Below, one piece after another: positions 34,218-43,320 of a stretch of DNA of 64,000 bases. The DNA is from Paenibacillus sp. HWE-109. Its GTDB lineage: Bacteria > Bacillota > Bacilli > Paenibacillales > NBRC-103111. The stretch's first letter is position 1. Each line of letters opens with the position of its first letter. The stretch lies in the NCBI RefSeq assembly GCF_022163125.1, contig NZ_CP091881.1:2914001-2978000 (forward strand). Reading direction: 5' to 3'. The translations under genes were made by a program, and so were the position numbers. Under the pieces are notes generated by a model. That model worked only from the letters and a program-made list of their open reading frames with translations. It was not told the origin of the DNA and searched no databases.

Positions 34218-37200
34218 ATGGCAACACCTATCTTCAGGTGGCCGCGATCCCAAACGCTAAAGCTGGCAGTGAGCGTGGTCGTGCTCCTGTCTGCAGCATT
34301 GCTGTGGGAGAATCTCGAAAATCCCAGTACGGTTTCCGCAGCGGGCAGCGTTTATTACGTGGATGCGACGGCAGGTCTGGATACGAAAGATGGAAAAAGC
34401 CCGGAAACAGCCTGGCAAACGATCAGTAAAGTGAACGGGGCTGCTTTGCAGCCCGGGGACAAAGTACTGTTCAAGCGCGGCGACATATGGCGGGGGGGAT
34501 TATTTGCCCCAGGGGCGTCGGGCACTGTGAACAACCCGATCGTGTTCGGCAGTTACGGGCCGACCAACCTGCCGCTTCCACGCATCAGCGGAGGCAGGCT
34601 TGCGACCGATTGGCAAGGGCCAAATGCTAACGGCGAATATTATTGGCGAGCAGTCTCTTTCGGCCAGAATGGGCAGATCGTTGTACTGGAGGACGGGCGA
34701 AGACTGACCGGCAATAACACCGAGGCGAAACTTCCAGCGCCGCAAAAAGGTTCGCTTGCGTCTGGCGAATGGGCTTGGGATACGGTGACAACAAGCGTTT
34801 ATTATAAGCCTACATCCGGATTGCCTTCGGGCCACGAGCTGGAAATTGTAACGAATGATCGTTTCGCCTTCTCATCCAATCAAAAGAGCTACGTGGAACT
34901 CGAGGATCTGGATCTATACGGAGGTTATTCGTATGCTGCCCTGATCTATGGCGATAGCCACCATGTTTCGATCCGCAACAGCCGCATGCACGGTTCGGAT
35001 CGTCATGGCGTCCGGATTACGGTTGCCGATGACAACAAGTTGATCGGCAACGAAATATACGATGCGAATTTCTATGGCGTCTTCATAGAAAACGGTGCGG
35101 ATCGAAACCTGATCAGCGGCAATACGGTGCACGATATCGGAGTGCTGAGGACGGACGACGGCGATTCGGTAGGCATTTATGTCGGAGGGGCATCGACTGT
35201 GACGCGCCCTCTGAGCAGCATCGTAACGCATAACACAGTCCGGCAGATCGGGAAAGACACGTATAGCGGAAAAAACGGCAATTTGTCGCGCGGCAGTTTG
35301 TCGGGAACGGGAATCCTGATCGAGTCGGCGTCCAATACGCAAATCACAAATAATCGTATTTATGACATTGCAAGAACCGGGATTGCGGTATTCTCCAGCT
35401 ATTCCGATTCGCTGAACCTGGCGATTCAAGGCAATTTGCTATATCAAATTGGAAGCGCTACCGTAGTTGACCAGATAAGCTCCGGAATTTTGCTGATGAA
35501 TCTGAAAGGGAAGATGAACGGAACAAGTGTGCTGAACAACACGATTGCGGACTCCGACTTCCATAGCAATTCGGGGCGTGAAGCGGCGCTCAAGCTGCGG
35601 GTCGTCGGCCCAAGCGGCGGCAATAGCGGTCAGCTAAGCGGGCTTACCATGCGCAACAACCTGATATCAGGCAATTCGGCGAATTACACGCTGGCGGTTG
35701 ATGTGGACAACGAAGCCCAGGTGACCAATCTAATCCTCGACAACAACTTGTACGACCCTGCTTCCGGAGGCGGTGTGTTTTGGAACCAAGGCGGAGTGAT
35801 CACGAGCTTTGCGGCAGACAAAATCGTCGGCATAACCGGAGCATACTACTCGACAGCCAAGCAAAACGATCAGCACTCGGTTGCAGCCAGCCCGCTGTTT
35901 GTTGAAGCGGCTGCGGGGAATTACCGGCTGAGGCAACAATCGCCTGCCGTGGATGTCGGCGCCGACGTCGGATTGACGGTGGACATAGACGGAAATGTGA
36001 TTCCCCGAGGCATGCATCCGGATGTTGGCGCGTACGAAAGTGAATGGTCCCGCGAGCCTGTTCCGCCAGCCATTTACGGCGTATCGAGCGGTGTTGTCTA
36101 TTCCACTGTCGTTACGGCTACTTACAGTGCCGGGGTCGCAACGCTTAGTAAGAATGGCGGAGCCAAGTTGCCATACATTTCGGGCAGCGAAATAAGGGAA
36201 GAAGGCTCGTATCTGCTGCGCGTTGAGGCGTCAGGCGGATTGGCGACAGAGGTATCCTTCTCTATCGTTTTCGGCCCGATTATCGTTAAAGGCGTGGCAG
36301 AAGGACACGCATACAATTACACCGTGAAGCCGGTATTTCCGGAAGGGACTGGCACGCTCCGCAAAAATGGCGGACCACCGGAGCCGTTCGTATCGGGCGC
36401 GCCGGTGACGCAGGAGGGCGAATACGTACTGACGATATCGGTACCCGCCAATCGTTCAAGGAGCGTCGCCTTTGCCATTGACCGAACCCCTCCGGTTATT
36501 AGCAGCGTTGTCAACGGAGCCGTCTATGATCAGCCGGTAATGCCGAAATTCAACGAAGGAACCGCTATTCTTTACCGGATTGAAAGCGACATTGGCGGTA
36601 ACCGGATGCGGTCGCGCTATATGCCTCAAACGGTCTATTATTCGGGGGACGATCCATCTGGGCTAGTGGAGCGAATTGCTATATCCAAGGTAATGGTGCC
36701 GCTATCTGCCATTGACCGAGAGATCGTGGAGCGTGCTTCTTTCTTGTCGGGAATGGCCGTCTCGGAGTCTGGCCGCTACAAGTTAACTGTAACGGACGCG
36801 GTATATAACCAGAGCGTCGTACGCTTTGCGATCGCTGCATCGGCAGTGACTCTGCAGTCGGATGCCGTCGTCGCTGCCGGCGAGAGCATCGAGCTGATGC
36901 TTGGTGTCCACGGAGTAACCGAGCTGGCTGGACTCGATGTCAAGCTTGACTACGATCCTAATGTACTGGAGTATGTGGATGCCGCAGGCATAAGAAACGG
37001 CGTGGTCGTCGCGATGGCAGACAAAGGGAACGACGATGGTCATCTGCACATGCTGCTAGCTGCTCTGGGCGATGCGGGAATGCTCGAAGGTGACTCGGCG
37101 ATAGCCAAAGTAACCTTCCGCGTATCCGAGCAAGCGCTGGCAGGCACGACGAATGTCAGCGTGTCGGCGGCGACAGGAGCAGATATGAAGGGCCGCGAAT

Positions 37201-37688
37201 ATGCCTTGTCGCTCGCGTCCCGCATGATTTCGGTAGGGACTACGGTTGACAAGGAAGCGTTGAACGAGCTGATTGCCACGGCGGCAAGCGTGCTCGCCTC
37301 GGCGACGGAAGGAACGGAAGTGGGCGAATATTGGCCGGGATCCCTGAATCAGCAAAAAGCGCTGCTGGCTGCTGCCATTGCAGTTGCCGAAGAAGTATCG
37401 GGCAGCCTGACGGCAACTGCCGGACAGGTCCAAGCGGCAACGACTGTGTTGAATGAAGCGATCGCAGCATTTACGAGTTGGAAAATTACCGCGACCGCCG
37501 GCGATCTGAACGGCGACGGGCGCATCTCGATTGGTGATCTGGCGCTGATTGCCCATTATTATGGGAAAACTTCGACCAACACTTCCGGCGAGGAGTGGTC
37601 GCTGATTCGCGGTTATGATCTGAACCGGGACGGCAAAATTGATTTGTTCGAGCTGACGTATGTCGCGCGTCGTATCATAAAAAGGTAA
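34218..37688 (+). CDS. Exported beta-helix protein with cohesin and dockerin domains
   Basis: An 1156-residue secreted protein. Signal peptide (about 1-40), right-handed parallel beta-helix (about 45-610; repeated N-x-I/V-x-x-N turns such as NSRMHGSDRHGVRI and GNTVHDIGV), Ig-like linkers, a cohesin-like domain (about 875-1000: AGESIELMLGVHGVTELAGL, KLDYDPNVLEYVDA), a FIVAR-like helical segment (about 1010-1090) and a type I dockerin at the C-terminus. The dockerin has two calcium loops, DLNGDGRISIGDLALIA and DLNRDGKIDLFELTYVA. The beta-helix probably cleaves or binds a polysaccharide. A cohesin and a dockerin in one chain would allow chaining. AGGAGG precedes TTG 34215 / ATG 34218. Confidence 0.85.
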   Translation: MATPIFRWPRSQTLKLAVSVVVLLSAALLWENLENPSTVSAAGSVYYVDATAGLDTKDGKSPETAWQTISKVNGAALQPGDKVLFKRGDIWRGGLFAPGASGTVNNPIVFGSYGPTNLPLPRISGGRLATDWQGPNANGEYYWRAVSFGQNGQIVVLEDGRRLTGNNTEAKLPAPQKGSLASGEWAWDTVTTSVYYKPTSGLPSGHELEIVTNDRFAFSSNQKSYVELEDLDLYGGYSYAALIYGDSHHVSIRNSRMHGSDRHGVRITVADDNKLIGNEIYDANFYGVFIENGADRNLISGNTVHDIGVLRTDDGDSVGIYVGGASTVTRPLSSIVTHNTVRQIGKDTYSGKNGNLSRGSLSGTGILIESASNTQITNNRIYDIARTGIAVFSSYSDSLNLAIQGNLLYQIGSATVVDQISSGILLMNLKGKMNGTSVLNNTIADSDFHSNSGREAALKLRVVGPSGGNSGQLSGLTMRNNLISGNSANYTLAVDVDNEAQVTNLILDNNLYDPASGGGVFWNQGGVITSFAADKIVGITGAYYSTAKQNDQHSVAASPLFVEAAAGNYRLRQQSPAVDVGADVGLTVDIDGNVIPRGMHPDVGAYESEWSREPVPPAIYGVSSGVVYSTVVTATYSAGVATLSKNGGAKLPYISGSEIREEGSYLLRVEASGGLATEVSFSIVFGPIIVKGVAEGHAYNYTVKPVFPEGTGTLRKNGGPPEPFVSGAPVTQEGEYVLTISVPANRSRSVAFAIDRTPPVISSVVNGAVYDQPVMPKFNEGTAILYRIESDIGGNRMRSRYMPQTVYYSGDDPSGLVERIAISKVMVPLSAIDREIVERASFLSGMAVSESGRYKLTVTDAVYNQSVVRFAIAASAVTLQSDAVVAAGESIELMLGVHGVTELAGLDVKLDYDPNVLEYVDAAGIRNGVVVAMADKGNDDGHLHMLLAALGDAGMLEGDSAIAKVTFRVSEQALAGTTNVSVSAATGADMKGREYALSLASRMISVGTTVDKEALNELIATAASVLASATEGTEVGEYWPGSLNQQKALLAAAIAVAEEVSGSLTATAGQVQAATTVLNEAIAAFTSWKITATAGDLNGDGRISIGDLALIAHYYGKTSTNTSGEEWSLIRGYDLNRDGKIDLFELTYVARRIIKR

Positions 37689-37725
37689 CAGTTATCCGAA
37701 GAAGGGAACCTACGGAGGTAGAAAA

Positions 37726-40700
37726 ATGAACCAGTACGGAAGGAAAAAAGCTAGACAGGGATTGCTGTTGCTACTGGTGCTGGCGCTGTTGCTGACGCTT
37801 GCCGGGCCGGTGTCGGCCGGGCAAGCAGCTGCAGTGGCACCTGATGCCAATGCGTACTTTACTGAATCGGAGACGCTGTTTCAAGATTATGCCCCTGGTA
37901 TCTTGCGCCCCGACCAAGGTACGATACAGTTAACAATGCGGATCGATAAAAATTTTGAGCAGTTCGGCAACGATTGGGATTATGCTTTCAGGGTGGCGCC
38001 GACCAAAGATATCGGGAATACCCTCCTGGGCATCTATGTTCCTGCCCGACCGGAACGCGGGCTCGCGTTTATATTGCGAGACGGGGTCAATGTACAGAAG
38101 GCTCTGGACACTACCTTTACTTACACACCTGGGCAACGTATCAACATCGCCGTAACCTGGGGGACGGAGCTGCGACTATATGTCAATGGCGTGCTGAAAC
38201 AATCGGCGCCGATGGCGGGACCGATACGCAGCGATCTGCTGCCTTATCGATTCGAGGTTGACAAGTCGGAACCATTTCATACCGAGGAGCTGAAAATATC
38301 GACCAAAGCGTTGTCTGCGGCGGAGCTCACAGCGAGCCCTGCGACTTCATTTACGGGCGATGCCGATACGAGCTTACTGGCGGTCAACGGCTTGAAGGAG
38401 ATCGAACACAGGCGTACGAATTGGCACCGGACAACAGGCTACCACAGCTTGACGCCTGTTGGCAGACCGGAAACATCGGTGTTTACGGAAGGTGCTCCTG
38501 TCATGTTTCCGTTCGTCTCTCTTAACATGTCCGATTCACCGAAGAGCTACCGGGTGAAGATCACAGCAAACAATGAGGACGGGGAGCCCGTCATGGAGAA
38601 AGAAATTACGGTTCTTTCACAGAGTGACAGAAGATATCATATCCATGAGATCGCGTTGCCCGAGTTGGCGGGACGCGGCTACTACAATCTGCAGACAACA
38701 GTTTCTTACGAGGGCCAGCTCGTTACAACCTGGGATACCGGGATCGCCGTTTTGCCGGCAAACGATACATCAAGCCCAGACGGCAAGCTTGCCGACTATT
38801 ATGGCATGTATCTGTTGGACGATTTTGACCCGGCGATATTGAAGGGCATGAATGTGAAGACGACACGCAGTCCTTTCCGCTGGCGGATCGTTGAGCCGGT
38901 GAAAGGAGCGTTCGACTGGGAGAAGACGGATGCTTACATCGCCAAAGCCAGGGAAGCCGGTATGGACATACTCGGAACGCTTGGTTATGTGCCCCAATGG
39001 GCAGCCATTCCGTCTCCTCCGGAGATTCAAGCCAAGAGCGATCTGGCCAAGCGGCCGGAGCGCTGGCTGCCTCGCGATCTGCAAGAGTGGGCGAACTATG
39101 TCTACCAGACGGTTTCCCGTTACAAAGACGATGTGAAGGTTTGGGAGATTTACAACGAGGTCAACTTCCATCCGCCGGCTGATCCTTCCGCCTTTCCAGG
39201 CTCGACGGAGCTATACGCGGAGATGCTGAGAATCGCATACCAGGAAGCGAAGCGGGCCGACCCAGACGCGCTGATTTCAACCAGCGGATTCTCCGACAGC
39301 GATGGTGCCGATAGTCAGATGCCGCTGCAGCTGCTGGAGGATCAGTATGCAGAGGGATACTTTGACGTATTTAATTTGCATGCTTACGGCGGGACGGCTA
39401 AGACAGATATATGGATCGACAAGCTTAAGGAGAAACGCCCGGGTGTTCCATACTGGATGTCCGAGCATATGTGGTATACCTTATTCAACAAAAAAGCGCG
39501 TGAATTCAAGACGGTTGAGTGGTTTGCGATGTTTTTGGAGAGAGGGTATGACCGTTTCATCAATATGGGCTTGGAGGTTGTGTTTTTCAATCGGTTTACG
39601 ATGACGCCGAATGCCGATTTTCAGGTGGTCGCGGCTTTCCAGAACCAAATTCGCAAAGCGGATCGGTATTTGGGGAAATATGCATTTGCCGCAAGCGATA
39701 ACTTTGCTGTCCGCCACTTCTTCCTCAGAGCAAACGGCACCTACCTGAGTATGCTTGGATCGGCGATCGGCGAATACGAGATTGAAGCATCGGGCGGTAT
39801 TATGCAGGCGACTGACATCTACGGTCGAACTATTCCGATCGAGACGAAGAACGGCAGAACGGTCTTGCGTGTCAAAAGTGCGGCTTACATCATCAGCAGC
39901 CAGCCGCTTGAATTGACGAAGACCACGTTGCTTGACGAGGTTCCGCTTCACACAAACGAAAGCTTTGAAGAGGTTCTTGGTGATCCCGCGATGGGATTGC
40001 AGGGTGTTATTCCAACAGGCTGGACATTCAGGGATAAGCTTAATCCGAACGATACGCAGGCGAAAATTATTCTCAGCCAAACGGCACGAACCGGAAATTA
40101 CAGCATGGAGCTTACATCCGGGGGAGGACGGGTCTATGTATTTGAGGATACGGAGCTGCACAAGCCAGGGAAATACAGACTTACCGCTTATTTCAAACGT
40201 CTTGCCGGGGATTCGAGTTTGAAGGCCTATACCTTCTTCTATGATCGTTCGCCGAGTGTGAACAATACGAAGGATGGCTATCTGACGAATATCTCGGATA
40301 CGGAATTTGTACCGTTGGTCTTCGATTTTGAAGTGCCCGTAACGCCTACGGTGAAACAGTCGATCGGTTTCGGCATTTATTCCGGCGCCGGTAAGGTGCT
40401 GCTCGACGACATCTCCTTAACATACGTAGGGGAAATCGGCTCGGTGGTGGTGCCGAATCAGATTGTTGATGCTAAGAAAGAGTATCTCAACCTGACTACG
40501 GCGATGAACCAGACCTACACGGATGAGACGGCTGGGGATGGGCAAGGCGGTTGGGCGGATCTCGGCACAGACAATTTGGGGGCAACGGATTTCAAAACTG
40601 GGAAACGTACAGTGGGAGGCGTCCCGTTCGATATCAAAGATCGCAGTGCTCCGGTTTCCGTAGCAACGGTGGGAGGCGCCATCCGTCCGAATATTCCTGC

Positions 40701-41061
40701 TCGGATTGAAGGGATCCCCGTCGGCAAAGCGCTGGCGAAAGTCGGTTTCTTGTACACGGCAATGTATGTAGATGCCGCCAAGGGAGCGAAACTAGGAGAG
40801 TTCATCCTGCATTATGACGATGGCACGACGGCCACGCACGAATTGCTCAACAAGGTCAACATCAACGATTGGTATGTGCCCGGAATCGATCCGGCCGTAC
40901 CGATCGGAGAGAAAGTGATTACACATTCGACGGGGGAACGGGCATTATTCGTCTCGGTACTTGACAATCCCCAACCGAACAAGATCATTCAATCGATCGA
41001 TATCGTCAGCAATAAGAACAGCATCTTGTTCATCCTTGCAGCTACAGGCGAAAAGCCGTAA
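37726..41061 (+). CDS. Large secreted glycoside hydrolase, clan A TIM barrel
   Basis: An 1111-residue exported enzyme. Signal peptide (LLLLLVLALLLTLAGPVSA, about 13-31) and a LamG/concanavalin-like domain (about 45-200) come first, then a (beta/alpha)8 barrel (about 350-670) and C-terminal beta-sandwich carbohydrate-binding domains (about 740-1110). In the barrel KVWEIYNEVNF carries the acid/base Glu (about 477) and PYWMSEHMWY the nucleophile Glu (about 579), spaced as in GH39/GH42-like clan A enzymes. The sugar specificity is not clear from sequence. There is no dockerin or SLH domain, so it is either free or held by its binding modules. AGGAGG... (ACGGAGGTAG) precedes ATG 37726; it lies 37 bp after the beta-helix gene. 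Confidence 0.83.
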   Translation: MNQYGRKKARQGLLLLLVLALLLTLAGPVSAGQAAAVAPDANAYFTESETLFQDYAPGILRPDQGTIQLTMRIDKNFEQFGNDWDYAFRVAPTKDIGNTLLGIYVPARPERGLAFILRDGVNVQKALDTTFTYTPGQRINIAVTWGTELRLYVNGVLKQSAPMAGPIRSDLLPYRFEVDKSEPFHTEELKISTKALSAAELTASPATSFTGDADTSLLAVNGLKEIEHRRTNWHRTTGYHSLTPVGRPETSVFTEGAPVMFPFVSLNMSDSPKSYRVKITANNEDGEPVMEKEITVLSQSDRRYHIHEIALPELAGRGYYNLQTTVSYEGQLVTTWDTGIAVLPANDTSSPDGKLADYYGMYLLDDFDPAILKGMNVKTTRSPFRWRIVEPVKGAFDWEKTDAYIAKAREAGMDILGTLGYVPQWAAIPSPPEIQAKSDLAKRPERWLPRDLQEWANYVYQTVSRYKDDVKVWEIYNEVNFHPPADPSAFPGSTELYAEMLRIAYQEAKRADPDALISTSGFSDSDGADSQMPLQLLEDQYAEGYFDVFNLHAYGGTAKTDIWIDKLKEKRPGVPYWMSEHMWYTLFNKKAREFKTVEWFAMFLERGYDRFINMGLEVVFFNRFTMTPNADFQVVAAFQNQIRKADRYLGKYAFAASDNFAVRHFFLRANGTYLSMLGSAIGEYEIEASGGIMQATDIYGRTIPIETKNGRTVLRVKSAAYIISSQPLELTKTTLLDEVPLHTNESFEEVLGDPAMGLQGVIPTGWTFRDKLNPNDTQAKIILSQTARTGNYSMELTSGGGRVYVFEDTELHKPGKYRLTAYFKRLAGDSSLKAYTFFYDRSPSVNNTKDGYLTNISDTEFVPLVFDFEVPVTPTVKQSIGFGIYSGAGKVLLDDISLTYVGEIGSVVVPNQIVDAKKEYLNLTTAMNQTYTDETAGDGQGGWADLGTDNLGATDFKTGKRTVGGVPFDIKDRSAPVSVATVGGAIRPNIPARIEGIPVGKALAKVGFLYTAMYVDAAKGAKLGEFILHYDDGTTATHELLNKVNINDWYVPGIDPAVPIGEKVITHSTGERALFVSVLDNPQPNKIIQSIDIVSNKNSILFILAATGEKP

Positions 41062-41076
41062 CGGTTCGTACGATAT

Positions 41077-41238
41077 GGGGCTGTCCCAAAAGCGTTCGTA
41101 TGGAAGGGGAACATCCCAATTTACACATGAAAGGACCCCAAATTCCACTGAAGAGTGGTATTTGGGGTCCTTTTTCTTGAAGAAACTCAGTTCTGAATGG
41201 GGCTCAAAAAATGACAAATTGACTTTTGGGACAGCCCC
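41077..41238. mobile_element. 162-bp MITE with IS-like terminal inverted repeats
   Basis: GGGGCTGTCCCAAAAG (41077-41092) and CTTTTGGGACAGCCCC (41223-41238) are perfect 16-bp terminal inverted repeats of the kind found on IS1182-like elements. No transposase fits inside; instead the element carries its own terminator hairpin. No clear target duplication is visible (ATAT left, AGCT right). It interrupts the gap between the hydrolase and the ABC permease gene. Confidence 0.7.
41131..41176 (+). terminator. Strong terminator inside the MITE
   Basis: AAGGACCCCAAATTCCACT (41131-41149) pairs with AGTGGTATTTGGGGTCCTT (41154-41172), loop GAAG, then TTTC. It would end transcription of the hydrolase gene or attenuate the permease genes. 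Confidence 0.8.
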
Positions 41239-41379
41239 AGCTGCTGTCGATACCGGATGCTTGGCAGTCCGATAATAAACACCTGACAATCGTCAGATGG
41301 ATCGGATTTTTGTCTTATTGTGACCGCGTCTGACAGAAGGTAGGATGTAGGAAACGACACAGAAAGAGGTGATTCCGGC

Positions 41380-42333
41380 TTGAACCACATCGTATCGCAG
41401 GAGCGGGCAGCAGTCGCACGCAGTCGCAGAAATCCGCTGCTGTCCCGCATCCGTAACAATTGGGATATTTATCTTGTCATCTCCATCCCGCTGCTTTCCC
41501 TGCTCGTGTACAATTATATTCCGATGCTAGGAATTATTATCGCTTTCAAAAACTACAAAGTGTTTGATGGCATCTGGGGCAGCTCATGGGTTGGTCTTGA
41601 TCATTTCCAGACGTTGTTTGCCGATCCGAAGTTTTTCAGCGTGCTGAGCAACACGTTATTAATCAACCTGTACAAGTTGCTGTTCCAGTTTCCGTTGCCG
41701 ATTATTTTGGCATTGTGCCTGAATGAGCTGCGCAACCGAATGATCAAGCGAGCTGTACAGACGCTGACGTACTTGCCCCACTTTTTATCGTGGGTCGTCA
41801 TCAGCGGCATCTTCATCGATATCCTCTCGCCAAGCACGGGGATTATCAATTTTGCCATCAAGGTGCTGGGCGGATCGCCGATCACATTCCTGGGGGACGA
41901 AAGCTACTTCCGCAGCGTGCTTGTAGCGTCGACGGCCTGGAAGGAGACGGGCTGGAGCGCGGTGATCTACCTGGCGGCATTGACATCGATCGATCCCGAG
42001 CTGTATGCGGCGGCAAGCGTTGACGGTGCGGGCAAGCTGAGGCAGATCTGGCATATCACGCTGCCGGGTATCGCCGGAACGATCGCGTTTATCATCATCC
42101 TACGGGTCGCTCATGCGCTAGGCAGCGATGTGGAGCAAGTGTTACTGTTCTACAATCCGCTTGTATATGGTGCAGGCGATGTCATTTCAACATACGTGTA
42201 CCGTGAGGGCATCCAGAATGTGAATTACAGCTACACGACGGCTGTCGGGCTTTTCACTTCCGTTGTTGGTCTGGCTCTGATGATTATCGCAAACACAATT
42301 AGCCGCAAATATACGAACAACGGCATCTGGTGA
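41380..42333 (+). CDS. Carbohydrate ABC transporter permease, LplB type
   Basis: A 317-residue inner-membrane permease with six hydrophobic segments and the EAA loop AALTSIDPELYAAASVDGAGKLRQIWHITLPGI, typical of CUT1 sugar importers. It starts at TTG 41380, with AGAGGTG 11 nt upstream. With the next gene it forms the membrane pore for the sugar bound by the lipoprotein at 43321. As usual in Paenibacillus, no ATPase subunit is encoded here; a shared MsmX-like ATPase elsewhere presumably drives it. Its N-terminal 25 residues are basic (RAAVARSRRNPLLSRIR). Confidence 0.92.
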   Translation: MNHIVSQERAAVARSRRNPLLSRIRNNWDIYLVISIPLLSLLVYNYIPMLGIIIAFKNYKVFDGIWGSSWVGLDHFQTLFADPKFFSVLSNTLLINLYKLLFQFPLPIILALCLNELRNRMIKRAVQTLTYLPHFLSWVVISGIFIDILSPSTGIINFAIKVLGGSPITFLGDESYFRSVLVASTAWKETGWSAVIYLAALTSIDPELYAAASVDGAGKLRQIWHITLPGIAGTIAFIIILRVAHALGSDVEQVLLFYNPLVYGAGDVISTYVYREGIQNVNYSYTTAVGLFTSVVGLALMIIANTISRKYTNNGIW

Positions 42334-42356
42334 CGGAAGAAGAGAGGAGGAGGGTC

Positions 42357-43232
42357 ATGGTACACCTCAAACGTACGCGGGGCGAAAAAATATATGCGGC
42401 ATTCAATGCGGCGCTGCTGATCGGCATTGGCCTGATCTGCCTGCTGCCTTACGTGACGTTGATCGCCAAGTCGGTGAGCGACGAGGCTTATGTTATCAGC
42501 GGGCAAATTCATCTGTGGCCGAAAGGCTTTCATTTAAACGCTTTTAAGATCCTGTTGAACGGTATCGATTTTCAAAAGGCTTTTTTCAATAGTGTGCTGG
42601 TGACCCTGTTCGGGACGCTTGTCCAAGTGTTTTTCACTGCCTGTATCGGGTATGCGGCTGCAAAACGCGACTTGCCTGGACGCAAGCTGATTAATATGGC
42701 GTACATCTTTACGATGCTGTTCAGCGGTGGCATGATCCCGACCTATTTGATTATCAAGGAGACGGGCATGATTAACAATTTGCTGGTGCTGGTCATCCCC
42801 GGCCTCGTCGGCGCGTTTAACATGATTTTGGCCCGCACGTACTTCGAGACGCTACCGGCGGCGTTGGACGAATCCGCGCGTATCGACGGCGCAGGCAATC
42901 TGACCGTGCTGTTCCGCATCATGCTGCCAATCTCCATTCCGTCGCTCGCGACGATCTCGATATTTAGCGCGGTGGCGATTTGGAATAACTATATGGGCCC
43001 GCTGATGTACCTCACCAACAAAAACGTCATCGTGCTGCCGCTGTTTTTACAGAGCATTGTCTCCGCGGCTGGTGCGCCTAATATGGAAAACTCGGCCGAC
43101 ATGGTGCATATCGCCTCCGAGACGTTCCGGGCCGCGGCCATCATTGTCTCGACGCTGCCTATTCTGCTCGTGTACCCGTTTCTGCAAAAATATTTTGTGA
43201 CGGGTATGACGCTTGGCGCGGTCAAGCAATAG
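42357..43232 (+). CDS. Carbohydrate ABC transporter permease, YtcP/LplC type
   Basis: A 291-residue permease with six membrane segments. TSMLFSGGMIPTYLIIKETGM-like and LDESARIDGAGNLTVLFRIMLPISIPSLA (EAA loop) are typical of the second CUT1 subunit. I place the start at ATG 42357 behind a strong GAGGAGGAGG; a GTG at 42330 overlaps the stop of the upstream permease but is less likely. It ends GMTLGAVKQ, the common C-terminus for this group. Confidence 0.92.
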   Translation: MVHLKRTRGEKIYAAFNAALLIGIGLICLLPYVTLIAKSVSDEAYVISGQIHLWPKGFHLNAFKILLNGIDFQKAFFNSVLVTLFGTLVQVFFTACIGYAAAKRDLPGRKLINMAYIFTMLFSGGMIPTYLIIKETGMINNLLVLVIPGLVGAFNMILARTYFETLPAALDESARIDGAGNLTVLFRIMLPISIPSLATISIFSAVAIWNNYMGPLMYLTNKNVIVLPLFLQSIVSAAGAPNMENSADMVHIASETFRAAAIIVSTLPILLVYPFLQKYFVTGMTLGAVKQ

Positions 43233-43320
43233 CTACTAACGGGAATAACAGATCGTATACGCACGTTCTGATATCCATAGATGCAAAACTCAGATAAGAT
43301 AAAAATGGGAGGATTCTACC

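Noticed and set aside
39481..40161. 226-codon minus-strand frame
   Set aside because: It lies wholly opposite the glycoside hydrolase gene, whose reading is supported by catalytic motifs and signal peptide.
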